Positions 12,257 through 24,091 of a DNA stretch of 64,000 bases are shown piece after piece. The notes below the pieces were generated by a model. That model was not told the origin of the DNA and did not search any database. It worked only from the letters and a program-made list of their open reading frames with translations. Source of the DNA: Dreissena polymorpha (taxonomy: Eukaryota > Mollusca > Bivalvia > Myida > Dreissenidae). The DNA is taken from contig NC_068360.1 in assembly GCF_020536995.1 (NCBI RefSeq), positions 12,681,304-12,745,303 of the forward strand, read 5' to 3'. Positions within the stretch are counted from its first letter, which is position 1, and the number at the start of each line of letters is the position of its first letter. The position numbers and the translations under genes were made by a program.

Positions 12257-15200
12257 GTGGAGCTACCAGCTATCGATGGCCTGAGACTGGAGAACCCTGT
12301 GTCATGATTGATTTTGATTCACTCAACAGACTTTGGTGGGAGGACACGAACAGGACTATTCATGTATGTTCACATGCCCATGGTCAGCTTTTGTGATTGC
12401 CTTTGTAGGTTGTCTGCAGTGTGTTGTGCATTTTCACCTTTTACCTTGTTAACACTCTAGAGGACACATGTATTGTCCAATCTTCATGAAACTTTGTGAG
12501 AAAATTTGTCCCCATGATAACAAGGGTGAGTTGAATACCTTATTTACACTCTAAAAGTTACATTTATAGCTAAATCTTCATGAAACTTGGTCAGAACATT
12601 TACTCTAATGATATCTTATGCTGCTCAAAACAGGTCAGTTGCTTTGTTTCTTAGGTGAGCAACTTTGGGCCTTTCAGGTCCTCTTATTCTATTTTGATGA
12701 AAATGAATGAAGATCCTATATACACACTTAAAGAACCTTGTGTGTCACTCATGGCCCCTAATAACCTACATTCCACGCTGCCTTAGGTCCTTGAGTACTT
12801 AGGATAGGTGTGTTTACAACAATGTGCTTTTACTGCTGATCCCATAGTGTCAAACCTGGTATATTTTCAAAAGTATAATGCACAGTTAAGTTAAAGCATG
12901 CTTTTCTTTGAATATTTTTTTCAGAGTATGGATTAGATTTTATATAAGTCTCTTTGTATGTTAACTTTTGAGCTGTATGTTTGTATATCTCTTAGAATGC
13001 TCACAATAGGTTTGTAGCAGGCAGGTTTCCTGTACAGTGTTTAACTCTTTCAGTGCTGGAACCGAATTTTGAAGGCCTTTGCAAACAGTTTGGATCCAGA
13101 TGAGAAGCCACAGAATGTGGCGTCTCATCAGGATCCAAACTGTTTGCTACTCTGATAGTATTCTTTGAAAATATCAAAGAAAATGCTAATTTTAGAAATT
13201 CTGCAGACAACATTTTAGCAGACGACAAATTTTCCCAGGATGCAAAGGGTTAAACTTTTAGATCTTGTTTACATTATATTGAATACCAGACAACCTAGGA
13301 TTCAAATACTTCAATTTCCGAATATTTGAATACTATTAATTAGTTTAAAATTATTCAGTTTTTATTTTTTATACATCTTAAACCAGACTTTGAAACTTTT
13401 ATAGAAAAATGTTTTGAACCTATGCAATTATTTTCTATACTGCTTTTCTAAATCTTCTTACTATTTAAGTAACCAACTTAATGAGTGGTTACTGTATTGT
13501 TCATTACTTTTGTTAAATCAAGAAATAAATATCAAATCATCATGAAAAGTGATGTTACCAGATATTAATACAAAGATCAAATTGATAATTGGTAATGTTA
13601 CTGTTCTAATGTTGTAGAAACTCAGTGATTGGATGTTTGACAACACAACAGAGATTAATGGTAGCTGTGGTGAAAATGCTTATCTCACCATTAAATGGTC
13701 GGTGGATAACGCCACCTATAATTGGACATTCATTCAGACAGACAGCGGAGTGGACGTACAGATGGCTCTAGCATTTGAACCTAGAATTGTATTTAATGAA
13801 AGCACAAGCAATGGTTTGTTACTCTTTCATACAGTATTTAATGGTTTAACATGTAGAGAAGACAAGCAATGGTTTGTTACTCTTGTATACAGTATTTAAT
13901 GGTTTTACCTGTAGAGAAGACAAGCAATGGTTTGTTACTCTTGTATACAGTATTAAATGGTTTTACATGTAGAGAAGACAAACAATGGTTTGTTACTCTT
14001 GTATGCAGTATTAAATGGTTTTACATGTAGAGAAGACAAGCAATGGTTTGTTACTCTTGTATGCAGTATTTAATGGTTTTACATGTAGAGAAGACAAGCA
14101 ATGGTTTGTTACTCTTGAATACAGTATTAAATGGTTTTACATGTAGAGAAGACAAGCAATGGTTTGTTACTCTTGTATACAGTATTAAATGGTTTTACAT
14201 GTAGAGAAGACAAGCAATGGTTTGTTACTCTTGTATACAGTATTATATGGTTTTAAATGTAGAGAAGACAAGCAATGGTTTGTTACTCTTATATACAGTA
14301 TTAAATGGTTTTACATGTAGAGAAGACAAGCAATGGTTTGTTACTCTTGTATACAGTATTAAATGGTTTTACATGTAGAGAAGATGTACAGTGTACTTGG
14401 CCCTGCTCTTGTTTAGTTCTCTTTCTTGCACCACCATGTTGGTCAACATGATAAATGGAATTAAAAGTGAAGTTTTTTAATATTTTGGCAAATATTCAAT
14501 GGCTTTTGAATGGATATTGCTTTCAAACCAATAGATACTCTACAGATATATTAAATTATTGGTTTATGTAACCAGCAATGTTCCTTATTCCCTCCTGCCC
14601 CGTTTGAGCAGCAACCTGTAATATAGATAAAGGTTGGCTACAGATTAAGTCTTCAGTTTGTTTGTTTCTTCAGAGACAGTTGTGATGTCGATGACAATGA
14701 GGACAAACATGGGGATGAACACTTCATACAGGTGTGACGACACTCGCCGCTACAAAGCCATGGTCTCTGATGCTACAGGCAGATATTTCCTGGCCATGCA
14801 CTTCAGGAATGTTAGGATGCAGGCCTTTGGGCTTCAGAACGGCACATACTCTACCAATGGTATAAGAGTTTAGTTAAACAAAAAACTGTTTCTATAAATA
14901 CCATATATCAAGTAGCATTGAGAAGGGTCTTTGAAATATTTTAAGTGCACACAATTGATCAAATCATTTTAATATAATAGGAAACCCACTCTACATTGAA
15001 AGTGATGTGTTCTACAGTGGTGTGTGGTGATTTCAGTGAGTCGTTGTGAGGATGTTCCTGCCCCAAACCAGCACCCCAAGGGCACATGGAGAGTAACAGA
15101 AGACAACAAAACCTGCATCCTGCTCACAGCACAGATCATGCTCTCTCTGCCTTATGACAAGCTGGGAGCACAGGTCTGTACTAACCAACTCTTGTTTTAA

Positions 15201-18200
15201 CACTGGATAACATATAACAAACTTTGAAAAAAGTATTTTGGTGTTAAGAGATATGTTGTTTACATTGTTCCAAATTTGTCAAAATAAGGCAACAGTGCTT
15301 TCCACAGGCCACTAAATGGTCCTTCGCTGGTGTGCTGAAATTTCAAAATCAGAGTTTCTGGTGCACTTGAAATATTTCAGTTTATTTGTTTTCAGTTTCT
15401 GAAACTAGCCACTTGTGTAAGTTTGCAAACATATGTCATCTCATTTGTCAATATATTACTTGCTTTCATTGTTTCGGGATTGTTGTTGGGCAAGTTAACC
15501 AGATAAATGCACTTGGCACAACCCTTTGCATTTTTAGCTCACCTGATTGCTCAGGTGAGCTTTTCTGACCGGTCTTTGTCCGTCGTACATCCGTCCGTCT
15601 GTCTGTCCGTCCGTCCGTTAACATTTGCTCGTAAACACTCTAGAGGCCACATTTGATGTTCCATCTTCATGAAACTTGGTCAGAAGCTTTGCCCCAATAA
15701 AATCTCGGCCGAGTTCGAAACTGGGTTGTGCCGGGTCAAAAACTAGGTCACTAGGTCAAAAAAAGAGAAAAACCTTGTAAACACTGTAGAAGTCACATTT
15801 TATGTTCAATGTTCATGTAACTTTGTCAAAATGTTTGTCTTAATAATATCTTGATTGAGTTCAAAAGTGGTTCCGGTCTGTTGAAAAACATGGCCGCCAG
15901 TGGGCGGGGCAGTTTTCCTTATTTGGCTATAGAGAAACCTTGTAAACACTGTAGAAGTCACATTTTTTGCCCAATTATCATGAAAGGTGGTCAAAACATT
16001 GATTCAATTGATATCTTGGATGAGTTTGAAAATGGTCCAGATCGGTGAAAAAACATGGCCGCCAGTGGGCGGGGCATTTTTCTCTATATGTATATAGTGG
16101 CAGTTTTCCCTATTTGGATATAGAGAAACCTTGTAAACACTCTAAAAGTCACAATTTTTGTCCAATCATCATGAAAATTGGTCAAAACATTGGTTTTATT
16201 GATATCTCGAACGAGTTCGAAAATGGTCCAGATCGGTGAAAAAGCATGGCCGCCAGTGGGCGGGGCATTTTTCTTTATATGTATATAGTGGCAGTTTTCC
16301 CTGTTTGGCTATAGAGAAACCTTGTAAACGCTCTAGAAGTCACAATTTTTGCCCAATCATCATGAAAGTTGGTCAAACATTGGTTTTATTGATATCTGGG
16401 ACGAGTTCGACAATGGTTCGGATCGCTGAAAAAACATGGCCGCCAGTGGGCGGGGCATTTTTCTCTATATGTATATAGTGAAAACATGTTAACACTCTAG
16501 AAGTCACATTTTTGGCCCAATTTTCATGAAATTTGGTCAGAACATTTGTTTCTTTGATACCAGAGTTGAGTTCAAAAATAGTTTCGGTCAAACCTTGTGA
16601 TCGAACACTATGGAAGTCACATTTTTATGCCCCCCTTTGAAGAAGAGGGGGTATATTGTTTTGCTCATTAGCCGGATTTTTTTCGAAAAAATCTCGGCTT
16701 ATAGATTGATGTTGTCGGGCGGGCGGGGGGGCGGGCGGGCGGGCGGGGTGGCGGCGTGCTCGAAAATGTTAAAGTTCTTATTTCATGGTATAACTTTGGT
16801 ATGCTTGGACCTAGAGTCTTCAAACTTGACATGAAGGTTGGCCAGGATTAACAGATGACCACTGGTCATTTCAAGGTCATTCATTTGAAGGTCAAGGTCA
16901 CTGTGACCTTCAATATAAAAAATGTTAAAGTTGTTATAACTTTGGTATGCTTGGACCTAGAGTCTTGAAACTTGACATGAAGGTTGGCCATAACTAGTTA
17001 GTAACCACTGGTCATTTCAAGGTCATTCATTTGAAGGTCAAGGTCACTGTGACCTTGAATGTAAAAATGTTAAAGTTCTTATTTCATGGTATAACTTTGG
17101 TATGCTTGGACCTAGAGTCTTCAAACTTGACATGAAGGTTGGCCAGGATTAACAGATGACCACTGGTCATTTCAAGGTCATTCATTTGAAGGTGAAGGTC
17201 ACTGTGACCTTCAATATAAAAATGTTAAAGTTGTTATAACTTTGGTATGCTTGGACCTAGAGTCTTGAAACATGACATGAATGTTGGCCAGAACTAGTAA
17301 GTAACCACTGGACATTTCAAGGTCATTCATTTGAAGGTCAAGGTCACTGTGACCTTGAATGTAAAAATGTTAAAGTTGTTATAACTTTGGTATGCTTGGA
17401 CCTAGAGTCTTGAAACTTGACATGAAGGTTGGCCAGAACTAGTAAGTAACCACTGGACATTTCAAGGTCATTCATTTGAAGGTCAAGGTCACTGTGACCT
17501 TGAATGTAAAAATGTTAAAGTTCTTATTTCATGTTATAACTTTGGTATGCTTGTACCTAGAGTCTTCAAACTTGAAATAAAGATTGGCCAGTACTAGAAG
17601 ATGACCACTGGTCATTTCAATGTCATTCATTCATGCCTTGAAAAGTACTTACATTTCATTTTGACCTTTGAACAATATTTCAGTAATTTAAGTATTGCAT
17701 TGACAAAAACACGAAAGGTACTTTCCTGTCATTTAAATCAAAAATCCGGTTTCAATGCGGTCATCTCCGACCGCGGAACTCTTGTGTTGGTCCGTATGTC
17801 TGTCCACCAGATGGTCAACTATGAAAACACTATACAATTATTATTTTGTTATCAGACTAGGACACTACAGTTCATATGTGCTCTAAAATCTACAAGTACA
17901 CAAGAACAAACACACACAACTCAATTTGATATTAACCCATTGATGCTTAACATTGATTATGAGAGAGAGGAAGGAATGAGTCATGCTGAAGGATACACAC
18001 ATTGATTGTTTATGAAGTTAATGTATGGGATCAGGAATAACATTTTGCTGTAATTTGTTGGTGTGTGAGCTCTGGTCAACAGGCTGTGTTTAAAGAAGAA
18101 ATTAACAATGGATATATGCTACTGCTGATAAAGGGTTCTAAAATATACAGCTACATGTACCAAATTTAGGTTTGGAATGTAAATTGCTAACTGTTGGCTA

Positions 18201-21200
18201 CATTGATCATGACTCACCAATGACCCCTATTGATCTTCTCGTCACTAAGTCAAAGGTGACATTCACAGTGATTCAAAATGCAAAAATTGGTTTTCAAATG
18301 ATAACTCAAAAAACTTTCACCTAAGATAAAGACTTCATAGGTACATTGATCATGATTATAAAAATACCCCTTTTGAATTTCAAATCACTACATCAAAGAT
18401 CAACATCACAGTGACTCAAAACAATAAAATTGTTTCTTGATATTTACTGACAATGCTTACGCCTAGATTCATGATCTTCATAGTTACATTGATCATGACG
18501 TGCAGATGACCAACATAATGTTCAAGTCACTAGGTCAAACGTCTTAATAACAATGACTCAACACTGTAAAATGGTGTCCAGATGACAACTCAAGAAACCA
18601 AGGTCAAAAGTCAAAGTCAGAATGACTAATATATTCATATTCACACAATGGCTGCCATTACAACTGACAGCCCATATGCAGGCATGCATGTTTTACAAAC
18701 AGCCCAATACATTTGGTAAAAATTCAATGAACACACTCTTCTCAGGTGAGCGAACTAGGTCCATCTTGGCCCTCTTGTATTTTCACAGATGTGCTAACAT
18801 ATGCGCCTTTGGTTTTTTTTCTCCATAAAGACTGATCCAAATATATTAAATATCAAATATATTAACACTAATATCACCATTGCAACTTAATTGATATTCA
18901 GTAGTTTATCTTATTTGGTGTTCACCAAAGTTCATTACATTATTCATGATTGTCCAGTGCTTTCCACAGAGCTGTTTCCAGACTGTCATAGCACGACTAA
19001 GTCAATCCCCATTCTTAAATTTGAATGAGTGGGAACAGGACAAAGCCACTGATACATCATGTTTGGGTTTTGGGCATAGCCTCAAATATATGTCTTTTAA
19101 GTATGGGACATAGCACAACATATATGTGTGTGGTGATAGGGGACACAACCCCAGGAATATAAGTGTGTTTGGGTATGAGTCCAAGATATGTTTATGTGTA
19201 CATTTGGGACATAATACCAGGTATATGTGTGTTTGGGTATTGCATGTGACACCAGGTATATGTGTGTTTGGGTATTGCACGTGGCACTAGGTATATGTGT
19301 GTTTGGGTATTGCAAGTGGCACCAGGTATATGTGTGTTTAGGTATTGCACGTGACACCAGGTATATGTGTGTTTGGGTATTGAACGTGGCACCAGGTATA
19401 TGTGTGTTTGGGTATTGCAAGTGGCACCAGGTATATTTGTGTTTGGGTATTGCACGTGGCACCAGGTATATGTGTGTTTGGGTATTGCACGTGGCACCAG
19501 GTATATGTGTGTTTGGGTATTGCACGTGGCACCAGGTATATGTGTGTTTGGGTATTGCACGTGGCACCAGGTATATGTGTGTTTGGGTATTGCACGTTGC
19601 ACCAGGTATATGTGTGTTTGGGTATTGCACGTGGCACCAGGTATATGTGTGTTTGGGTATTGCACGTGACACCAGGTATATTTGTGTTTGGGTATTGGCC
19701 ATAGTCAAAGATATATGTGTGTGTTTTGGTATTGGCCATAACACCAGGTATATATTTAGGCATTGTGTCATAGCAGCCAAAGATATGTGTGTTTTGGTAT
19801 GGGGCATAGCTCAAGATATGTGTGTTTGGGTATTGGACATAACCCCAGGCATATGTATGTTTGGGTATTTGACATAGCTCACGTTATTGCGTGTTTGGGC
19901 GTGGGTCATAGTCCAAGATATGTTTGTGTTAGGGAATTGGGCATAGCACTATATATAAGTGTGTATCAGTATTGGAAACAGCACCCGATATAGTCCCAGG
20001 TATAAATTTACTTAGGAATGGGACATAGCCCCAGGCAAATATTTTTTCTTGGGTATGGGACACAGTCCCAGATATATGCGTCTTCTCTGGTATGGGACAT
20101 ATCCCCAGTTATACATTTGCTTGCATGTTTCCAGGGCAAGACTATGTCCCAGATTGGTATTCAGAGCCCAGTGGTCAGTGGCAGCTGTGCTCAGAACAGC
20201 AGCTTCATCCAGCTCTTAGACTCTGACAGCTCCCTCAACATCACAATCACTTTCTCTCAGAAAGACAACAAAGTCAACTGGGAGAATGTGGAGATCAGAG
20301 CAGCATTGGATGATGATAGGATCTTCCCAGATGCTGCCAATCGTGAGTTTATAAGGGTTGATTATGACTAGAGATACAGCTGGATCTCATAGGGATCCTT
20401 TTTCGGAGATGACTCAGATATCAGATCTAAAATCCATCCTCTAAATAGACTCAACATATTTTTAATGAAACCATTTTGACAACTGTGCTTATGTGCTTTA
20501 TGTTTAAACTAAGAGATAACAAGAAGGTAAACAAGTTAGTATGTCAGAAATTATTTTCTGCTTAACATTTTAAATCTAAAGATACAAAAGTTCAAATTTT
20601 TAGCACACCTGAACATATGGTGCTCAACATGAGCTATTGTGATCACCCTATGTCCGGTGTCAATGTGCTTCCATTTTATCCTGACAATAAAGAGGTAGCT
20701 TTTCAAATAAGGGTCATGTGCATCTAGAAACTAGGTCAGCAGATATCTTTGAAAAACTTTGTTACCAGTCTAGAGGCCACATTAATTACTCAACCTTAAT
20801 GAAACTAGGTCAGAATGCATAAATTGACAATATGAAAGCATGTTGAAGCGGGGTAAAAAAAAGAATATCGGTTCATACCCTAAACAATTGGTGTCATGCA
20901 ACTCAGGTGGACACCTTCTTGTTTATATAGTCTGATGGTCAACGTATGCAGTTTGGAATAGAATGTTTTTTTCTTTTGATTTAATGACTGTTGTCACACC
21001 TAACAGATAAGTAAAGGTTGGGTTGTTATTACAACAACATTATAAAGAACGGCATGTGCCAATGTATATCATTTTTAAGAGCTTGACTATCCATCCTGTA
21101 TTCCTGCATGCCACTTGTTTGTAGTCATGACAATGAAATTTCACTGCAAGAAAAAATCATTAGGTTTTCCTCTGCATATTGCCATCCTGTTATAACAGCA

Positions 21201-23931
21201 CACGATTGGTTGTCGTGTCATTGTGTTATTTGTGTTGCAGCGTTTGGTACGTTCAGTTCCCTCAACAACAGCATGGGTACCAACCTGCAGACCACAGTGA
21301 GTGGCTCCTACCTTTGTAACTCAGACACCAAGTTCACACTGAACGACGGCGCAACTCTTGAGCTGTGGACCTTGCAGTATGCAGCCTTCCAAGACAATAT
21401 CTCACAGTTCAGCAAAGACGGTAAGTATACCATCTGCAGTATGCAGCCTTCCTAGACAATATCTCACAGTTCAGCAAAGACAGTAAGTATGCAGCCTTCC
21501 TAGACAATATCTCACAGTTCAGCAAAGACGGTAAGTATACCATCTGCAGTATGCAGCCTTCCTAGACAATATCTCACAGTTCAGCAATGACAGTATGTAT
21601 ACCATCTGCAGTATGCAGCCTTCCTAGACAATATCTCACAGTTCAGCAAAGACAGTAAGTATACCATCTGCAGTATGCAGCCTTCCTAGACAATATCTCA
21701 CAGTTCAGCAATGACAGTATGTATACCACCTGAAGTATGCAGCCTTCCTAGAAAATATCTCACAGTTCAGCAATTACAGTATGTATACCATCTGCAGTAT
21801 GCAGCCTTCCTAGACAATATCTCACAGTTCAGCAAAGACAGTATGTATACCATCTGAAGTATGCAGCCTTCCTAGACAATATCTCACAGTTCAGCAATGA
21901 CAGTATGTATACCATCTGCAGTATGTAGCCTTCCTAGACAATATCTCACAGTTCAGCAATGACAGTATGTATACCATCTGCAGTATGCAGCCTTCCTAGA
22001 CAATATCTCATAGTTAGCAATGACAGTATGTATACCATCTGCAGTATGCAGCCTTCCTAGACAATATCTCACAGTTCAGCAATGACAGTATGTATACCAT
22101 CTGCAGTATGTAGCCTTCCTAGACAATATCTCACAGTTCAGCAATGACAGTATGTATACCATCTGAAGTATGCAGCCTTCCTAGACAATATCTCACAGTT
22201 CAGCAATGACAGTATGTATACCATCTGAAGTATGCAGCCTTCCTAGACAATATCTCACAGTTCAGCAATGACAGTATGTATACCATCTGAAGTATGCAGC
22301 CTTCCTAGACAATATCTCACAGTTCAGCAATGACAGTATGTATACCATCTGAAGTATGCAGCCTTCCAAGACAATATCTCACAGTTCAGCAATGACAGTA
22401 AGTATACCATCTGCAGTATGCAGCCTTCCTAGACAATATCTCATAGTTAGCAAAGACAGTAAGTATACCATCTGCAGTATGCAGCCTTCCTAGACAATAT
22501 CTCACAGTTAGCAATGACAGTAAGTATACCATCTGCAGTATGCAGCCTTCCTAGACAATATCTCACAGTTCAGCAATGACAGTATGTATACCATCTGCAG
22601 TATGCAGCCTTCCTAGACAATATCTCACAGTTCAGCAATGACAGTAAGTATACCATCTGCAGTATGTAGCCTTCCTAGACAATATCTCACAGTTCAGCAA
22701 TGACAGTAAGTATACCATCTGCAGTATGCAGCCTTCCTAGACAATATCTCACAGTTAGCAATGACAGTAAGTATACCATCTGCAGTATGCAGCCTTCCTA
22801 GACAATATCTCACAGTTCAGCAATGACAGTAAGTATACCATCTGCAGTATGCAGCCTTCCTAGACAATATCTCACAGTTCAGCAATGACAGTAAGTATAC
22901 CATCTGCAGTATGTAGCCTTCCTAGACAATATCTCACAGTTCAGCAATGACAGTATGTATACCATCTGCAGTATGTAGCCTTCCTAGACAATATCTCACA
23001 GTTCAGCAATGACAGTATGTATACCATCTGAAGTATGCAGCCTTCCTAGACAATATCTCACAGTTCAGCAATGACAGTATGTATAACATCTGAAGTATGC
23101 AGCCTTCCTAGACAATATCTCACAGTTCAGCAATGACAGTAAGTATACCATCTGCAGTATGTAGCCTTCCTAGACAATATCTCACAGTTCAGCAATGACA
23201 GTAAGTATACCATCTGCAGTATGCAGCCTTCCTAGACAATATCTCACAGTTAGCAATGACAGTAAGTATACCATCTGCAGTATGCAGCCTTCCTAGACAA
23301 TATCTCACAGTTCAGCAATGACAGTAAGTATACCATCTGCAGTATGCAGCCTTCCTAGACAATATCTCACAGTTCAGCAATGACAGTAAGTATACCATCT
23401 GCAGTATGTAGCCTTCCTAGACAATATCTCACAGTTCAGCAATGACAGTAAGTATACCATCTGCAGTATGCAGCCTTCCTAGAAAATATCTCACAGTTCA
23501 GCAATGACAGTAAGTATACCATCTGCAGTTTGTAGCCTTCTAAAACAATATCTCACAGTTAAATTGACTTGTATAGCATAATACCACTAAAACAATATTT
23601 TCATCTGAAACCACAAGGTCCAGAGGTTTTTGATTTGTGATGTTGCATTGACTTTTTAAATTGGTTACATAATAGTACATGCGGCATGGGTTGTTTGGTC
23701 ACTACTGTGACAATTTCTTGTTTTTTCTACTATGTTGAGAGTAATTGTGATGCACACTAACCGTCCTATTGATGTTTTGTCACAGGTGTTAACGTGTGCA
23801 AAGCTGATGTGAAGACAAACAGCATTGTACCAATAGCAGTGGGAGCCGCCCTGGCTGGCCTGGTTGTCATAGTGCTCATTGCCTACCTAATTGGTCGCCG
23901 TAGAAACAGGAAGGGATACGAGTCTGTGTAG
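12257..23931 (+). CDS. LAMP1: lysosome-associated membrane glycoprotein (LAMP), 5' exon(s) missing
   Basis: LAMPs are the main glycoproteins of the late endosome and lysosome membrane. Seven exons are visible: 12257-12363, 13618-13813, 14674-14859, 15037-15173, 20135-20342, 21241-21420 and 23786-23931. All have GT/AG ends and matching phases, giving 385 residues; the first exon begins mid-codon, so a signal-peptide exon lies further upstream and was not found. Two luminal domains carry four cysteines each ([46 protein letters not shown]). N-glycosylation sites are numerous (NRT, NTT, NAT, NWT, NGT). The end matches vertebrate LAMP1/2 closely: [20 protein letters not shown] is the membrane span, followed by [11 protein letters not shown], a GYxxV sorting signal at the extreme C-terminus. 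I cannot separate LAMP1 from LAMP2 orthology. Introns hold minisatellites at 13.8, 19.2 and 21.4 kb. Confidence 0.95.
12440..12690 (+). mobile_element. degenerate remnant of a TAGCTCACCTG-type element
   Basis: It contains AACACTCTAGAGGACACATG, TCTTCATGAAACTTGGTCAG and a tail GGTGAGCAACTTTGGGCC then TCCTCTTATT. These are the internal and right-end motifs of the element at 15535-18778, but diverged. It lies in the LAMP intron after the first visible exon. Confidence 0.5.
13041..13253. mobile_element. TTAA-flanked MITE (piggyBac-like)
   Basis: TTAA occurs at 13,041-13,044 and 13,250-13,253. Inverted ends are CTCTTTCAGTGCTGG and, on the other strand, CCCTTTGCATCCTGG. A second internal palindrome (GCAAACAGTTTGGATCC and its complement, 13,081-13,145) gives a long hairpin. 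There is no coding content. TTAA plus a CCCTTT terminus suits a piggyBac-type non-autonomous element. It lies in a LAMP intron. Confidence 0.75.
13804..14385. repeat. 58-bp minisatellite copying a LAMP exon end and its splice donor
   Basis: About ten units of 58 bp. The unit starts GACAAGCAATGGTTTGTTAC, and the LAMP exon 13618-13813 ends CACAAGCAATG followed by the donor GTTTGT, so each unit repeats the last coding bases and the donor. Copies are near-identical, implying recent expansion. Reading past the true donor meets a stop at 13,897. Confidence 0.9.
16626..17785 (+). mobile_element. nested Helentron-like element with repeated nuclear-receptor sites
   Basis: It starts TATGCCCCCCTTTGAAGAAG with a hairpin partner GAGGGGGTATATTG, then a G-rich run at about 16,716-16,750. 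Five tandem units of about 145-155 bp follow (TAACTTTGGTATGCTTGGAC, GAAGGTTGGCCAGAACTAGT). It ends CGACCGCGGAACTCTTGT. Each unit ends in AGGTCACTGTGACCT. Non-coding. Confidence 0.75.
16895..17500. promoter_or_regulatory. five perfect consensus estrogen response elements
   Basis: The 15-bp palindrome AGGTCACTGTGACCT (half-site, 3-bp spacer, inverted half-site) occurs at 16895-16909, 17041-17055, 17196-17210, 17341-17355 and 17486-17500. This matches the vertebrate ERE consensus exactly. The sites lie inside the tandem units of a mobile element in a LAMP intron, so they may be structural by-products of the repeat and not host control sites. The sequence match is certain; function is not. Confidence 0.6.
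19200..20120. repeat. 35-bp minisatellite running up to a LAMP splice acceptor
   Basis: The unit contains GTATATGTGTGTTTGGGTAT and TGCACGTGGCACCAG, 35 bp. There are about 14 close copies to 19,690, then increasingly degenerate, variable-length ones. The last recognisable unit ends within one unit length of the acceptor at 20,134. Because 35 is not a multiple of three, all frames on both strands cycle every 105 bp and stay open. The resulting frames up to 236 codons are not genes. Confidence 0.9.
20601..20922 (+). mobile_element. short degenerate TAGCACACCTGAAC element remnant
   Basis: It starts TAGCACACCTGAACATATGG, carries TTTGTTACCAGTCTAGAGGC and AATGAAACTAGGTCAGAATG, and ends CTCAGGTGGACACCTTCTTGT. 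It is a diverged, single-unit relative of the element at 15535-18778, in the LAMP intron after exon 20135-20342. Confidence 0.55.
21371..23565. repeat. 62-bp minisatellite copying a LAMP exon end and its splice donor
   Basis: About 35 tandem units of 62 bp. The unit contains GCAGTATGCAGCCTTCCTAG, ACAATATCTCACAGTTCAGC and AATGACAGTAAGTATACC. The first 50 bp correspond to the end of LAMP exon 21241-21420, and every full copy keeps a donor-like GTAAGT or GTATGT at the equivalent position. Variants with TTAGCA for TTCAGCA and with CTGAAG for CTGCAG spread in blocks, suggesting multi-unit duplications. Reading through the true donor hits a TAG at 21,453. Confidence 0.95.
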
Positions 23932-24085
23932 GTTGCCACCAACGCATTGCAACAGAAAGAACAAAAATGATGAAGATATAGCCATCTTTCTATCTACATG
24001 GCAATGAATCTCAAATATTGTTTATATTTGTGAATTTTTGAAATTATGTTGAACAATTTTTGGGTATTTTATGGTATTTTTTTTT

Positions 24086-24091
24086 AATAAA
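24086..24091 (+). other. probable polyadenylation signal of the LAMP gene
   Basis: AATAAA lies 155 bp after the LAMP stop codon in AT-rich 3' sequence. Later candidate signals exist, so the main 3' end is uncertain. Confidence 0.5.

Larger units (their letters stand above)
15535..18778 (+). mobile_element. Helentron-like element, TAGCTCACCTG family, in LAMP intron
   Basis: It starts with a hairpin TAGCTCACCTGATTGCTCAG then GTGAGCTTTTCTGACC and a CCGTCCGTCTGTC tract. It contains several tandem units of 180-200 bp (GTAAACACTCTAGAAGTCAC, AACATGGCCGCCAGTGGGCG) and ends CAGGTGAGCGAACTAGGTCC then TTGGCCCTCTTGT. The element at 16626-17785 is nested within it. The region from 17,786 on is more degenerate. 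Non-coding; frames such as 16,045-16,478 only translate the repeat. Confidence 0.75.

Noticed and set aside
19097-19877. Frames of up to 236 codons on both strands with a repeated [11 protein letters not shown]-type motif
   Set aside because: They are translations of the 35-bp minisatellite. All frames stay open because 35 is not a multiple of three, and the region is a LAMP intron.
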